A DNA stretch of 46,491 nt. It comes from Acidimicrobiia bacterium UBA4744 (lineage in GTDB: Bacteria > Actinomycetota > Acidimicrobiia > Spongiisociales > UBA4744). Positions within the stretch are counted from its first letter, which is position 1. Every line of letters begins with the position of its first letter. The translations under genes were made by a program, and so were the position numbers. The notes under the pieces were generated by a model that was not told the DNA's origin, made no database searches, and saw nothing but the letters and a program-made list of their open reading frames with translations. Positions 17,192 to 25,970 of this stretch are shown one piece after another. The stretch covers positions 39,398 to 85,888 of the forward strand of contig DHIO01000046.1 of assembly GCA_002403855.1 (NCBI GenBank), written 5' to 3'.

Positions 17192-18199
17192 CTAACTCGC
17201 CCTCCGACCCTTGCCCCCGTACCAAAGACAGAGGGCCACGGTGAGCCGCTCCATGGTGACCCGGTGCATGTCCTCGGGAGCGGTCTTCAGCAACCGATCG
17301 GCCCGGCTCAGAGCCGAAAGGGCGCGCTGCAACTCGGAGTCGCTGGTGTTTCCCCTCCGCCTCCAGGCCTTCTGGACGGGGTACGAGGTCGGTTGAGCGT
17401 CGAGCCACTCTGCCAGGGTCTCCAGGTTGGGGGCAGTGGCGGCGAATGCCCTGCGCCGCAGATCGCTCTCGAGGAAGCCCATGAGCTGCAGCGGATGGCC
17501 GTGGACGAGGAAGTCGGCCAAGCGGCGCAAGGCCTCAGCGACATCACCCGCGGCCACCGCATCCGCGTAGTGCCACATCGGTTCGTCGGGACGGTTGTGA
17601 AAGCGAGCCAGGACATCGGGGCGCGAGACCATCTGACCGGGGTCGAGTTGGTCGAGAGCCTGGGAGAGCGCGGCGACATCCGAGCCGAACCGTTGCACCA
17701 ACGCCGCAACTGCATCAGGACCGACTTTGAGCTTGCGGTCCCTGATCTCGTTGTTCAGCCAGTCGACTGCGTCCCGTTCCCGGAACTTCTTCACCTCGAT
17801 GACTTCACCGAGCGACCGGATCGCCTTGGCGAGTCGAGCCGGCAAGGCTCCCGCCGTGAGGAACACTACGGTGACGGCGTCGGGATCGGCCGCTTCCAGC
17901 AAATCTACGATGATGTCTCCCTCGGCTGCTTGGAGTGCATGAGCGTCGAGAACCTCGATCCCCTGGCGATCGCCGAAGAGAGACCCTGATTGCAGCGCCG
18001 GGACGATCGGCTCAACGGCCGGTCGAAGTAGTCCTCCTTCGCCCGGTTCCTCTGCTCCCCGGCTGGGCACATCGATTCGAACGACTCCGGACGGCTGCAC
18101 CCCGGCCTGAGCCAGCAAACGACGCGACATCTCCAACATCTCCTGGCGCTCGCCCGGCCCGGCATCGGAGGGCCCTTTGACATGGACGATCGCTTTCAC
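17192..18199 (-). CDS. holA: DNA polymerase III delta subunit
   Basis: The clamp-loader delta subunit, which opens the beta sliding clamp during replication. The protein shows the HolA layout: an AAA+-like N-terminal fold, VVFLTAGALPARLAKAI, LNNEIRDRKLKVGPDAVAALVQRFGSDVAALSQALDQL in the middle, and the C-terminal collar helices ending with YGGKGRRAS. The frame is open to an ATG at 18247. A GTG at 18199 overlaps the stop of the preceding DHPS-like gene as GTGA and fits the family N-terminus (VKAIVHVKG); I chose it, giving 335 residues. Location downstream of comEC is widely conserved. Confidence 0.9.
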   Translation of the reverse strand: MKAIVHVKGPSDAGPGERQEMLEMSRRLLAQAGVQPSGVVRIDVPSRGAEEPGEGGLLRPAVEPIVPALQSGSLFGDRQGIEVLDAHALQAAEGDIIVDLLEAADPDAVTVVFLTAGALPARLAKAIRSLGEVIEVKKFRERDAVDWLNNEIRDRKLKVGPDAVAALVQRFGSDVAALSQALDQLDPGQMVSRPDVLARFHNRPDEPMWHYADAVAAGDVAEALRRLADFLVHGHPLQLMGFLESDLRRRAFAATAPNLETLAEWLDAQPTSYPVQKAWRRRGNTSDSELQRALSALSRADRLLKTAPEDMHRVTMERLTVALCLWYGGKGRRAS

Positions 18200-19041
18200 A
18201 ACTGGGCTTCCGTTGTACTCCGGCCGTACAGACGCACGAGGTCGCACGCGGCCTCCACGTCGTGGACCCGGATGACATCGGCCCCGTATTCGAGGGCCAG
18301 GGTTGTGTAGGCCATCACCCGCCCGAACTCGCGTTTGCGGGGTACCGGAATCAACACCGGATGGCCGAGGCTCCTCAGAGCCGCGATGGCCCTGATGACC
18401 TCCATCTGCTGCAGCGTGTACCGGCGGTAGTCGCTGCGGTAGTTGATGGAGAGACCGGGGTCTATCAGCACGTCGGTGATCCCCTCACCGGCCAGGGCGG
18501 CGAGACGGCCCTCCAGATGTTCGGCCATGGTCTCGGCCTTCTGGTGGGAGAACTCCATCGAACCAACCTGCAGCGGGTTCTTGCCCTCGATATACATCAC
18601 GACGGCCGGCACCTCCGCCCGGCGAACAACCTCGACCATTGCCGGGTCCTGCAGCCCACCTGTGTCGTTGATGATGGCTGCACCGACCGCCGCTGCCTCC
18701 GACGCAACCTCCGGCTTCCAGGTATCGACCGCCACGACGAACCCGTCGTCAACCAGCATTTCCAGAGCAGGCAAGAGGCGGTCACATTCGTCTTGGACCG
18801 GCAATTCGGCATTCTCGAAATGCGATGACTGCGCTCCTAGGTCGATGATGGAAGCGCCGTACTTTCGGTAGTCGCGCGCCATCTGTAGGGCAGCCCGGGG
18901 CGATCGGGCCACGGTGTGCTGATTGCGCGACTCGGGCGACATGTTGATGACACCCATCACATGGGTGCGGTCACCGGGGAATTCCAGCCGGCGACCACCG
19001 GCGTCAAAAGCTGCCACAGATTGCATGGGCCGACTATTCAT
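18196..19041 (-). CDS. Divergent dihydropteroate synthase-like protein
   Basis: A 281-residue TIM-barrel protein of the pterin-binding family. Pterin-site residues of DHPS appear conserved: VMGVINMSPES (Asn), VVAVDTWKP (Asp), AAIINDTGG (Asn), DVLIDPGLS (Asp), PVPRKREFG (Lys) and ADVIRVHDV (Arg and His). The loop that in true DHPS reads GGESTRPG and contacts p-aminobenzoate is replaced by LGAQSSHFENAE, so Thr and Arg of that loop are missing. It could be a DHPS with altered loops, a non-DHPS paralogue as reported for some actinobacterial second copies, or a methyltetrahydrofolate-binding relative. It sits between comEC and holA with a GTGA overlap to holA; no other folate gene is nearby. Confidence 0.7.
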   Translation of the reverse strand: MNSRPMQSVAAFDAGGRRLEFPGDRTHVMGVINMSPESRNQHTVARSPRAALQMARDYRKYGASIIDLGAQSSHFENAELPVQDECDRLLPALEMLVDDGFVVAVDTWKPEVASEAAAVGAAIINDTGGLQDPAMVEVVRRAEVPAVVMYIEGKNPLQVGSMEFSHQKAETMAEHLEGRLAALAGEGITDVLIDPGLSINYRSDYRRYTLQQMEVIRAIAALRSLGHPVLIPVPRKREFGRVMAYTTLALEYGADVIRVHDVEAACDLVRLYGRSTTEAQL

Positions 19042-19109
19042 CGATCGCGGGCAGCGTAGCGCACGACAGTGGCCAACCGATGCGGGCCGTTGGGTCCGCG
19101 GTGCAATAG

Positions 19110-21278
19110 CTAGCTCCCCTCACCGAGGGGAACGATGACATCACCTTCTTCGTCCGTCTGAAGCACCCGCGCGCCCGCGTTCTCGAGAGCGGCAACCACT
19201 TCCGCAGCGGGATGGCCGAACGAGTTGGGGCCAACACTGACGACGGCGGTGCCCGCGCCCACGGACTGCAACCACCCGAGGTCGGAAGTCGCCGCCCCCT
19301 GATGAGGAACCTTCAACACATCAGCGTGCACGGCGCCGAGTTCGCGCTGCGCAATCGCCTCGACGTCGCCGGGAAGTAGCACAGTTCGGTCGTGCACCGT
19401 TGCCAGGAGCACCAGCGACTGATCGTTGGGTGACTCGTACCGGCGTATCGGACCGAGCACTTCGAGATGGATACTGCCGATGTCGGCGATCCAGCCCGCT
19501 GCGGGCACCTCGACACTGATGCCTCGGGCGCCGGCAGCCTCCACCAAGCGCTCAAACACCGGTCCGCCGTCGACGAAGCCGGGATGCCAGAGTCTCCCCG
19601 TCGGTACGGCCTCGAGAGCCGCCACCATGCCGGACAAGTGGTCCGCGTGGGGATGTGACAGCACCGCCAGGTCGATGCGGTGGACACCAAACTGCCGCAG
19701 TTTCCGAAGCAGCACCACCGGATCGGGCCCCCCGTCGACCAGCACCGTCTCCCCCGCGCTCCCCCGCAACAGAATGGCGTCCCCTTGACCCACATCGAGA
19801 ACCGCTACCGCTGCACCGCGCAGAGGAGCGGCCGGCACAAAGACGGTGGCGGCCAGCCAGACGGCAGCAGCCACCAGCACCGGAGCGCGGAGGGGTCGCC
19901 ACCCTGCAGCCACGAGTGCCGTGCCCAAGGCGATCAGCCCGGTGAGCTCCATCTGGGGCCACGGTGAAGCAAACCGGGCGATACTCAGCACCACCCCCGC
20001 AGTCGCTACTGCCAGATCGATGAGCGGCTTCACACCGATCAACAACCCCAACCCGCCGGACACCGTCGAGGTCAGGACCAGCGGAGCAGACAGCAGATTG
20101 GCCAAAGGCGAAACGAGCGGCACCGAACCGAAGTGGACCAGCAACAGAGGAGCGACGGCTATCTGGGCGCTCACGGTCACTCCCAGCGGCGCCGCTATCC
20201 ACTTGGCTCTGGAGGCCTTGAACATCTCCGCCCCGACAATCACCCCCATCGTCGCAACCACGGACAGCTGGAACCCGACATCGGCACTGAGCTCTCCGGC
20301 GATCAACAACACTCCGCCCACGGCGACCCCCAGCGCCGACCACGGAGTGAGAGCGATGCCCAACGTACGGGCGACGAGCACGAGCCCGGCCATCGCCGAA
20401 GCCCTCAACACGGATGGTTCCCACCGGGTGATGACCACGAACAATGCCAGTCCGGCCAGCCCGGCCAGGGCGCGACGACGAGGTCCCATCGCCAGCGGTC
20501 CGGTGATCACCCACCAGAGGGTCAGAAACACCGCCACATTGCTGCCCGAAACCGCCACAAAATGAGACAGGCCCGCCGAGCGCAGGTGTTCCCCGTCCAA
20601 CGGCGGTAGCAGGCGCACGTCTCCAATCAGGAACCCGGAGACCAGCGCTGCGGCAGGATCCTCGCCGTAGGGAACCAAGCCTGCCGAAACCCGAACGCGC
20701 ACTGCGTTGCCTGCCCGGAAGAGCGGATCAGAGGCAGGACCAAGCATGACTACCCGCCGGGCGGCGACCCTTCCGGCGTAGGGATCGCCCCGTGCGTAGC
20801 CCGCCGTCGGGCGTGCAGTCCCGTCAACCTGCAGGCGCTGCCGGGCGGCTACCTCGACGTGGTCGACCAACCCGATCAGCAAAGGGGCACCCCCCCACTC
20901 CACCCACCTTCCCTGCATCCGAAGGTGGGTGGGCTGCAGCAGAAACCAGTCTCCGTTACGACCGGGGCGCACATCGTCCAACGCCCAGCCTGCCACCCGG
21001 ATCGGCCCGGCTGGGGCCGGAGCGGATAGTGTTGCATGTTCATCGGCCGCCGCCAGCGTTCCCGAGACCGCACCGCCCAGCAAGCAGGCAGCCAGCACCA
21101 GGGTTCCCCCGCGCCGGTACCCGACGACGGCGGCAATCCCAACCGCCAGAGCAACCAAGATGATTGTCCACCCCGCGGCCCGCCCGGCGCCCGCGCCGAC
21201 CCAAACCAAGCCCCCGGCTGCCAGCGCCCACCGCTCCGAGCCGAGGGGAAGACGCAGCCGTCCGAGGAACGATCTCAC
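19110..21278 (-). CDS. comEC: ComEC/Rec2 DNA uptake channel with MBL domain
   Basis: A 722-residue competence protein thought to form the cytoplasmic-membrane channel for single-stranded DNA. Early membrane helices (about residues 15-80) are followed by an OB-fold DUF4131-type region. The competence core includes LSHFVAVSGSNVAVFL and many membrane helices to about residue 490. A C-terminal metallo-beta-lactamase domain begins at VLDVGQGDAILLRG and has LSHPHADHLSGM and LLPGDVEAIA. The ATG overlaps the comEA stop (ATGA), so the two are co-translated. Whether natural competence is active cannot be told from the window. Confidence 0.95.
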   Translation of the reverse strand: MRSFLGRLRLPLGSERWALAAGGLVWVGAGAGRAAGWTIILVALAVGIAAVVGYRRGGTLVLAACLLGGAVSGTLAAADEHATLSAPAPAGPIRVAGWALDDVRPGRNGDWFLLQPTHLRMQGRWVEWGGAPLLIGLVDHVEVAARQRLQVDGTARPTAGYARGDPYAGRVAARRVVMLGPASDPLFRAGNAVRVRVSAGLVPYGEDPAAALVSGFLIGDVRLLPPLDGEHLRSAGLSHFVAVSGSNVAVFLTLWWVITGPLAMGPRRRALAGLAGLALFVVITRWEPSVLRASAMAGLVLVARTLGIALTPWSALGVAVGGVLLIAGELSADVGFQLSVVATMGVIVGAEMFKASRAKWIAAPLGVTVSAQIAVAPLLLVHFGSVPLVSPLANLLSAPLVLTSTVSGGLGLLIGVKPLIDLAVATAGVVLSIARFASPWPQMELTGLIALGTALVAAGWRPLRAPVLVAAAVWLAATVFVPAAPLRGAAVAVLDVGQGDAILLRGSAGETVLVDGGPDPVVLLRKLRQFGVHRIDLAVLSHPHADHLSGMVAALEAVPTGRLWHPGFVDGGPVFERLVEAAGARGISVEVPAAGWIADIGSIHLEVLGPIRRYESPNDQSLVLLATVHDRTVLLPGDVEAIAQRELGAVHADVLKVPHQGAATSDLGWLQSVGAGTAVVSVGPNSFGHPAAEVVAALENAGARVLQTDEEGDVIVPLGEGS

Positions 21279-21844
21279 CTCAAGACCAGCGCCTCGCGCA
21301 GAGGTGCGAGTTTCCCTTCGCCGATACCGGGCACATCGAGGAGATCTTCCGCCGTCGCAAATGGCCCGTGCTCCTCCCGGTAGTCGAAGATGCGTTGCGC
21401 CAGCACGGGCCCGACCCCGGGCAACGCCTCCAGATCGGCGACCGTCGCATGGTTGATGTCGACCAACCCCTCGTCGTCCGCACCCGTCCGTCCAACGGGA
21501 GCGGTCATCTCACCTTTGACCGGCACGGTCACTTGATCGCCGTCGTCGACGGCAGCGGCCAGATTCAGGGCGGAGAGATCCGCAACCGCGAGAGCACCGC
21601 CGGCCGCCGCGACCGCGTGGGCAACCCGATCTCCCTCCGACAACGTCACCAGACCCGGCGACTCAACGGCTCCGGCCACGTGGACGGTTATGGATGAGGA
21701 AGCGGTGGATTCGACCACCTCTTCCGACCCGGTGCGGGTAATTGCCACCGGTGGTGGCTCTCCCGACGGGGTGCCCAGCCAGACGCCGGCAACCGCAGCG
21801 ACGACCAGCACCGACATCGCCGCCATCACATGAACTCTCTGCAT
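21275..21844 (-). CDS. comEA: ComEA-type DNA-binding competence protein
   Basis: A 189-residue protein with one N-terminal membrane anchor (about residues 5-25). An SLBB-like segment (ITVHVAGAVESPGLVTLSEGDRV) follows, then a C-terminal helix-hairpin-helix pair (VDINHATVADLEALPGVGPVLAQRIFDYRE, then LLDVPGIGEGKL) that binds DNA. The frame is open further upstream to 22147, but that part would run across the divergent ppk2 start. The ATG at 21844 gives the expected anchor and was chosen. It leads the comEA-comEC pair. Confidence 0.93.
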   Translation of the reverse strand: MQRVHVMAAMSVLVVAAVAGVWLGTPSGEPPPVAITRTGSEEVVESTASSSITVHVAGAVESPGLVTLSEGDRVAHAVAAAGGALAVADLSALNLAAAVDDGDQVTVPVKGEMTAPVGRTGADDEGLVDINHATVADLEALPGVGPVLAQRIFDYREEHGPFATAEDLLDVPGIGEGKLAPLREALVLR

Positions 21845-21938
21845 GAGTCGACCTCGGGATCGGTACCAGAGTCCTTGTATCAGCTGACAGCCACACGTTG
21901 AAGTAGGTTGCGGACTAGCAACCTCTGGGAGGGCCTTC

Positions 21939-22742
21939 ATGAATCGGTACCGAATCCAGCCCGGGACGGTGGTCGATCTCGCTGCGTGGGACCCGGCAGA
22001 CCGGAGCGCGTTCGACGGCGACAAAGACGCCGCTCGAGGTGTCACCAAGGAACTGAACAACCGGCTGGAGGAACTGCAGGAACTGCTGTACGCGGAAGCC
22101 AAACACAAGGTCCTGATAGTCCTGCAAGCCATGGACACGGGCGGCAAGGACGGGACGATCCGTCACGTCTTCGACGGGACCAACCCACAAGGGGTCAAGG
22201 TAGCCAGCTTCAAGAAACCGACGGAGTGGGAGTTGGCCCACGATTACCTGTGGCGGGTCCACCGGCACACTCCGGGTGCGGGAGAGATCACGATCTTCAA
22301 CCGCAGCCACTATGAGGACGTGCTGGTAGTCCGGGTCCACAACCTCGTACCGCCGGACGTGTGGAGCAAGCGGTACGACCATATCAATGCGTTCGAGCGA
22401 ATTCTGTTCGATGAAGGCACCACCATCCTGAAGTTCTTTCTCCACATCTCCAAGGAGGAGCAGAGGGAACGCCTCCAGGCTCGCCTGGACGAACCCCACA
22501 AGCAGTGGAAGTTCGCCAAGGGCGACCTCTCCGAACGGAAGCGCTGGGATGACTACGTGGGCGCGTTCGAGGCTGCCTTGTCGAAGACAAGCACCGAGTG
22601 GGCACCTTGGTACGTTATTCCCGCCGATCGCAAGTGGTACCGGAACCTGGTGATCTCCAAGATCCTGGTCGACACCCTCGCAAGCCTGGATATGCAATAT
22701 CCAGAACCGGAGGAAGACCTCGAGTCCATCGTCATCGAATAG
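21939..22742 (+). CDS. ppk2: Polyphosphate kinase 2 family protein
   Basis: A 267-residue single-domain PPK2 that transfers phosphate between polyphosphate and nucleotides. The Walker A motif is VLQAMDTGGKDGTIRHV, the Walker B region is ITIFNRSHYEDVLVVRVH, and the lid region contains KQWKFAKGDLSERKRWDDY. The N-terminal LNNRLEELQELLYAEAKHKVLIVLQ is typical. The sequence looks most like class III enzymes (AMP and ADP phosphorylation), an assignment based on recall and not certain. A GGGAGGG precedes the ATG. The gene is divergent from comEA. Confidence 0.93.
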   Translation: MNRYRIQPGTVVDLAAWDPADRSAFDGDKDAARGVTKELNNRLEELQELLYAEAKHKVLIVLQAMDTGGKDGTIRHVFDGTNPQGVKVASFKKPTEWELAHDYLWRVHRHTPGAGEITIFNRSHYEDVLVVRVHNLVPPDVWSKRYDHINAFERILFDEGTTILKFFLHISKEEQRERLQARLDEPHKQWKFAKGDLSERKRWDDYVGAFEAALSKTSTEWAPWYVIPADRKWYRNLVISKILVDTLASLDMQYPEPEEDLESIVIE

Positions 22743-23109
22743 ACGTCCCGGTCTGAGCGTCGGGCAGATGGGAGCCGGCCGTTCTCGTCTACCTTCCGTC
22801 GAGTGCTGCGAGTACCGGAGCCATTGCCTCGATGGCCTCGATGCTCTGTGGCCATAGATAGGCGCGGACTTCGGACACACCCATGGGTGAAAAGGCGGCA
22901 AAGTGCTCGGCAATCTCGAGGACACTGATATCGCTCCGTCCGACGCACCCTAGATCAGCACTAACGGCACGTGCCGACGACCCGGCCGGCATGTATCCGC
23001 AGGACTGATGCAGGCGTGTGCCGGGCAACCAAGCTGCGCCGCATCGCGCCCGGCGTCGTAGTCTTCGGGAACCGCCCAGGAGGCAACGCTGACCACGCCG
23101 GCCCAGACC
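22743..23109. other. 367-bp non-coding stretch
   Basis: Between ppk2 and the DUF4304-like gene there is no intact reading frame that looks real. The only recognisable content is a decayed oxidoreductase tail on the minus strand (22789-22935, listed separately). Confidence 0.6.
22789..22935 (-). pseudogene. Remnant of a luciferase-like flavin oxidoreductase C-terminus
   Basis: About 45 codons read ISVLEIAEHFAAF, then GVSEVRAYLWPQSIEAIEAM and APVLAALDGR before a stop. This matches the usual end of LLM-class (luciferase-like, often F420- or FMN-dependent) oxidoreductases, where a helix is followed by a strand and a closing AP-VLE-LD helix. No matching upstream part of such a gene is visible, so it is probably a decayed fragment. 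Similarity was judged by eye. Confidence 0.4.
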
Positions 23110-23748
23110 ATGGTTGCGATCGTCAAGGGAATCCATCCATGTCTCAAGGAAGCAGGGTTCCGCAAACGCCGGCACACCTTCAACCGGTCTGCCGAGCCCG
23201 GAGTGATCCAGGTGATCAACTTCCAGATGGGACAGAAACTGCCGCCCGGAGCCCGACCAATTGCGGGACTTCGCCTTGATCTCCACGGTTTCTTCACCGT
23301 CAACTTCGGGGTGGCAGTCGAAGAATCCTGGCTGCTGAGCAGGCAAGACCTCGACGTTCAGTTCCCCTCCTTCTTCAATGACTACGACTGCGACATTCGA
23401 GAACGATTGGGACAGATTCTCGGCGACCGACAGGACGTGTGGTGGCCGCTGCGCCCGGACGACGGCCGGTCGGCCAGGGTCGTTGGAGATGGCATTGCCG
23501 AAGAAGGCCTACTTTGGCTCGAAGCTCGTGGAACCCGGGAAGGGATCCTACGAGTCTGGTCCGACGGCGGTTTGGCTGCTCTCCCGACACCAACCGTGCT
23601 GCCGATCGTGATGATCCTCCGGCGCCTGGACCGCCCCTTCGAGGCCGAGCAGGCCCTCCGCGTCTACTACGACTCCATCACCCGGGCGCCACACAAGCGG
23701 TACGTTCACAACGTTGCGCACGATCTGGGAATCGAGCTTCCCGAGTAG
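23110..23748 (+). CDS. DUF4304-like protein
   Basis: A 212-residue soluble protein. The N-terminus IHPCLKEAGFRKRRHTFNR, followed by VIQVINFQMGQ, matches the DUF4304 pattern (a short helix, then KKxGFxKKxxTFxR, then a strand with NFQ). No function is established for this family. There is no signal peptide. The start at 23110 is the first ATG in a suitable position but has no convincing ribosome-binding site. It is convergent with the beta-glucosidase gene, 10 bp apart. Confidence 0.7.
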   Translation: MVAIVKGIHPCLKEAGFRKRRHTFNRSAEPGVIQVINFQMGQKLPPGARPIAGLRLDLHGFFTVNFGVAVEESWLLSRQDLDVQFPSFFNDYDCDIRERLGQILGDRQDVWWPLRPDDGRSARVVGDGIAEEGLLWLEARGTREGILRVWSDGGLAALPTPTVLPIVMILRRLDRPFEAEQALRVYYDSITRAPHKRYVHNVAHDLGIELPE

Positions 23749-23758
23749 CCGCCGACCC

Positions 23759-25117
23759 TCAGGCCCGGTTGTCCTTGATCACGCTCCCGTACCAGTCGTA
23801 ACTGTCCTTGGGAATCCTCTCCCCGGTCGCATGGTTCGTCCACACCAAGCCGAACCGCTGGGAATATCCGAGTGACCATTCGAAGTTGTCGAGCAGGCTC
23901 CACGCGAAATAGCCATCGACCGGCACACCTCGGTCGATGGCCTGCCGCACCGACTCCAGATGCACGCGGAGATAGTCGATCCGTCGCTGATCGTGAATCC
24001 GGCCGTCAGAGGAGGGCCCATCGCCGAAGCTTGCACCGTTCTCGGTTATCACGATCCTCGGCGGCGCATATACCTCGTGAACGCGGGTCAGGAACCCGGC
24101 CAATGCGTCGGGGGTGATCGGCCAGCCCATCTCGGTGAAACCGTCGGGAGGTTCGGAACCCGGCGGCACGCCCGTCGCTTCGGTCTCGTCCCCGCCGGCG
24201 GCAATGACCAGGCTCGTGTAGTAGTTGATACCAAGGAAATCGATGGGAACTCCAATCTCGTCGCGGTCCCCCGGTTCCTCAAACGGAGGTCGTTGGGTGT
24301 GATAACGGCCTCGGGCGCGGTAGGCATCCACCATGTCCTGCGGATAGCCGCGACCGAACACCGGATCGAAGAACCAACGATTGCGGAACCCGTCGAAGTG
24401 CCGCTGGGCGGCAAGGTCGGCCCGAGCGTCGGAAGCCGGCCTCGACGGACGGCAATCGAGAGCTATCCCGACTTCGGAACCCGGAGAATTTGCCCGGATC
24501 GCCGGAACGGCCCGGCCGTGAGACAGGAGAAGGTGGTGGCCGGCCGTCAGGGCCGCCCCCCAATCTCGGAGCCCGGGGGCATGGACTCCATCGAGGTGAC
24601 CTGCGAATGCAGCCGACCAGGGTTCGTTTTGGGTGATCCAGCGTGTCACCCGATCACCGAGTGAAGCACTCACCACGTCGGCGTAGCGGACGAAGGCGTC
24701 GACTGTTGCCCGGTTTCGCCATCCACCTCGATTCTCCAACGCTTGCGGGAGATCCCAGTGGTACAGAGTGACCCACGGCGTGATGCCGGCCGCCAGCAAT
24801 TCATCCACCAGCCGACCGTAGAAATCGAGTCCCGCCTGGTTGACGCTGCCATCACCCTCCGGCAGAACCCTCGTCCAGGCTATCGAGAACCGGTACGCGT
24901 CGATCCCGAGCCCGGCCATGAGAGTGATGTCTTCCCGCCAGCGGTGATAGTGGTCGCAGGCGACCTCCCCCGTTTCATCGCCCAGAATGGTTCCGGGTAA
25001 GCGGACGTACCGGTCCCAGATCGACTGGCCCTTGCCATCCGCCTGCGCGGCACCTTCGATCTGATAAGCCGAGGTGGCAACACCCCATTGGAACCCGTAG
25101 GGCAGCGAGATCGCCAT
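23759..25117 (-). CDS. GH1 family beta-glucosidase
   Basis: A cytosolic family 1 glycoside hydrolase (452 residues from this start) that cleaves beta-glucosides or related beta-glycosides. The N-terminal signature FQWGVATSAYQIEGA is clear. The acid/base glutamate sits in WITQNEPW (more often TLNEPW) and the nucleophile glutamate in IVITENGAS. DGYFAWSLLDNFEWSLGYSQRFGLV is the closing block. An ATG 14 codons upstream (25159) is possible, but MAISLPYGFQWG is the usual start. No transporter or sugar regulator is adjacent, so the natural substrate is open. It is divergent from the arginase-family gene. Confidence 0.94.
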   Translation of the reverse strand: MAISLPYGFQWGVATSAYQIEGAAQADGKGQSIWDRYVRLPGTILGDETGEVACDHYHRWREDITLMAGLGIDAYRFSIAWTRVLPEGDGSVNQAGLDFYGRLVDELLAAGITPWVTLYHWDLPQALENRGGWRNRATVDAFVRYADVVSASLGDRVTRWITQNEPWSAAFAGHLDGVHAPGLRDWGAALTAGHHLLLSHGRAVPAIRANSPGSEVGIALDCRPSRPASDARADLAAQRHFDGFRNRWFFDPVFGRGYPQDMVDAYRARGRYHTQRPPFEEPGDRDEIGVPIDFLGINYYTSLVIAAGGDETEATGVPPGSEPPDGFTEMGWPITPDALAGFLTRVHEVYAPPRIVITENGASFGDGPSSDGRIHDQRRIDYLRVHLESVRQAIDRGVPVDGYFAWSLLDNFEWSLGYSQRFGLVWTNHATGERIPKDSYDWYGSVIKDNRA

Positions 25118-25215
25118 GGAATCATCGTAGGCGGCCGTCAGACGTGCCGGCCGGCGCACCCACCTCAGATTGGCTGGGAACGTGCCCGGCCGAGAGCCGG
25201 ACTATCGTTCGGAGG

Positions 25216-25953
25216 GTGACCGTCATCTCCGTGCCCTTCTTCATCGGCAGTCGTATCGGAGACCTTCAGGTGACGAACACCCACGAGATCCTGGCGCCCG
25301 ACCTTCCTGAGGGCACCCCCCAACAGCGAGTGGCCGTTCTGTGCCGGCATCTCGCTGATCGGGTGGGGGCGTCCGGCTCAGTAGTCGTGATCGCCGGTGA
25401 TTGCCTGGCACCTATCGGCGTCCTGGCCGGGTTGCAGCGGCACCGCATCGATCCGACCCTCATTTGGTTCGACGCCCACGGAGATTTCCACACTTGGGAG
25501 ACCACCTGCTCCGGGTTCCTGGGCGGCATGCCACTGGCCATGATCGTCGGGAAAGGTGACCAGTCAGTTGTTGACGGAGCCGGCCTAACCCCCTTGCGGG
25601 AAGAGCGAGTGATCCTGGTGGATGCCCGCGATCTCGATCCGGGTGAGGATGAAGCCGTGGCCTCCTCCGGGCTCACGCACACCTCGGTGATCGACCTCGC
25701 TCATACCATCCCTCCCGAGGGAACTCTTCACGTCCATGTCGATGTGGACGTCGTCGACCCTACCGACATGCCGGCGGTCAACTACCCGGCGCCCGACGGT
25801 CCTTCCCTGGCCCAGGTCCGCGCCTCGTTGCTGCACCTGGCCTCGACAGGCCGGGTGGCGGCGTGCTCGGTGTCTTCCTGGAACCCGGAGCTCCCGGGGG
25901 CCGACCGGGCCGCCCGGGCCACGGCTCGCCTGATCGACCTGTTCACCATCTGA
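25216..25953 (+). CDS. Arginase-family protein
   Basis: A ureohydrolase-fold protein of about 245 residues. Metal-site motifs are WFDAHGDFHTWE (Asp-Ala-His-Gly-Asp) and HVHVDVDVVDP (Asp-x-Asp). The first histidine ligand of classical arginases (GGDH) is replaced by cysteine in VVIAGDCLAPIGVL, as in a known side branch of the family. Substrate cannot be named: arginase, agmatinase and formiminoglutamase share this fold. The start is uncertain. I took GTG 25216, which gives VTVISVPFF as first strand, but an in-frame ATG at 25144 would add 24 residues. Confidence 0.82.
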   Translation: MTVISVPFFIGSRIGDLQVTNTHEILAPDLPEGTPQQRVAVLCRHLADRVGASGSVVVIAGDCLAPIGVLAGLQRHRIDPTLIWFDAHGDFHTWETTCSGFLGGMPLAMIVGKGDQSVVDGAGLTPLREERVILVDARDLDPGEDEAVASSGLTHTSVIDLAHTIPPEGTLHVHVDVDVVDPTDMPAVNYPAPDGPSLAQVRASLLHLASTGRVAACSVSSWNPELPGADRAARATARLIDLFTI

Positions 25954-25970
25954 GACAAACAAAGTCTGCC

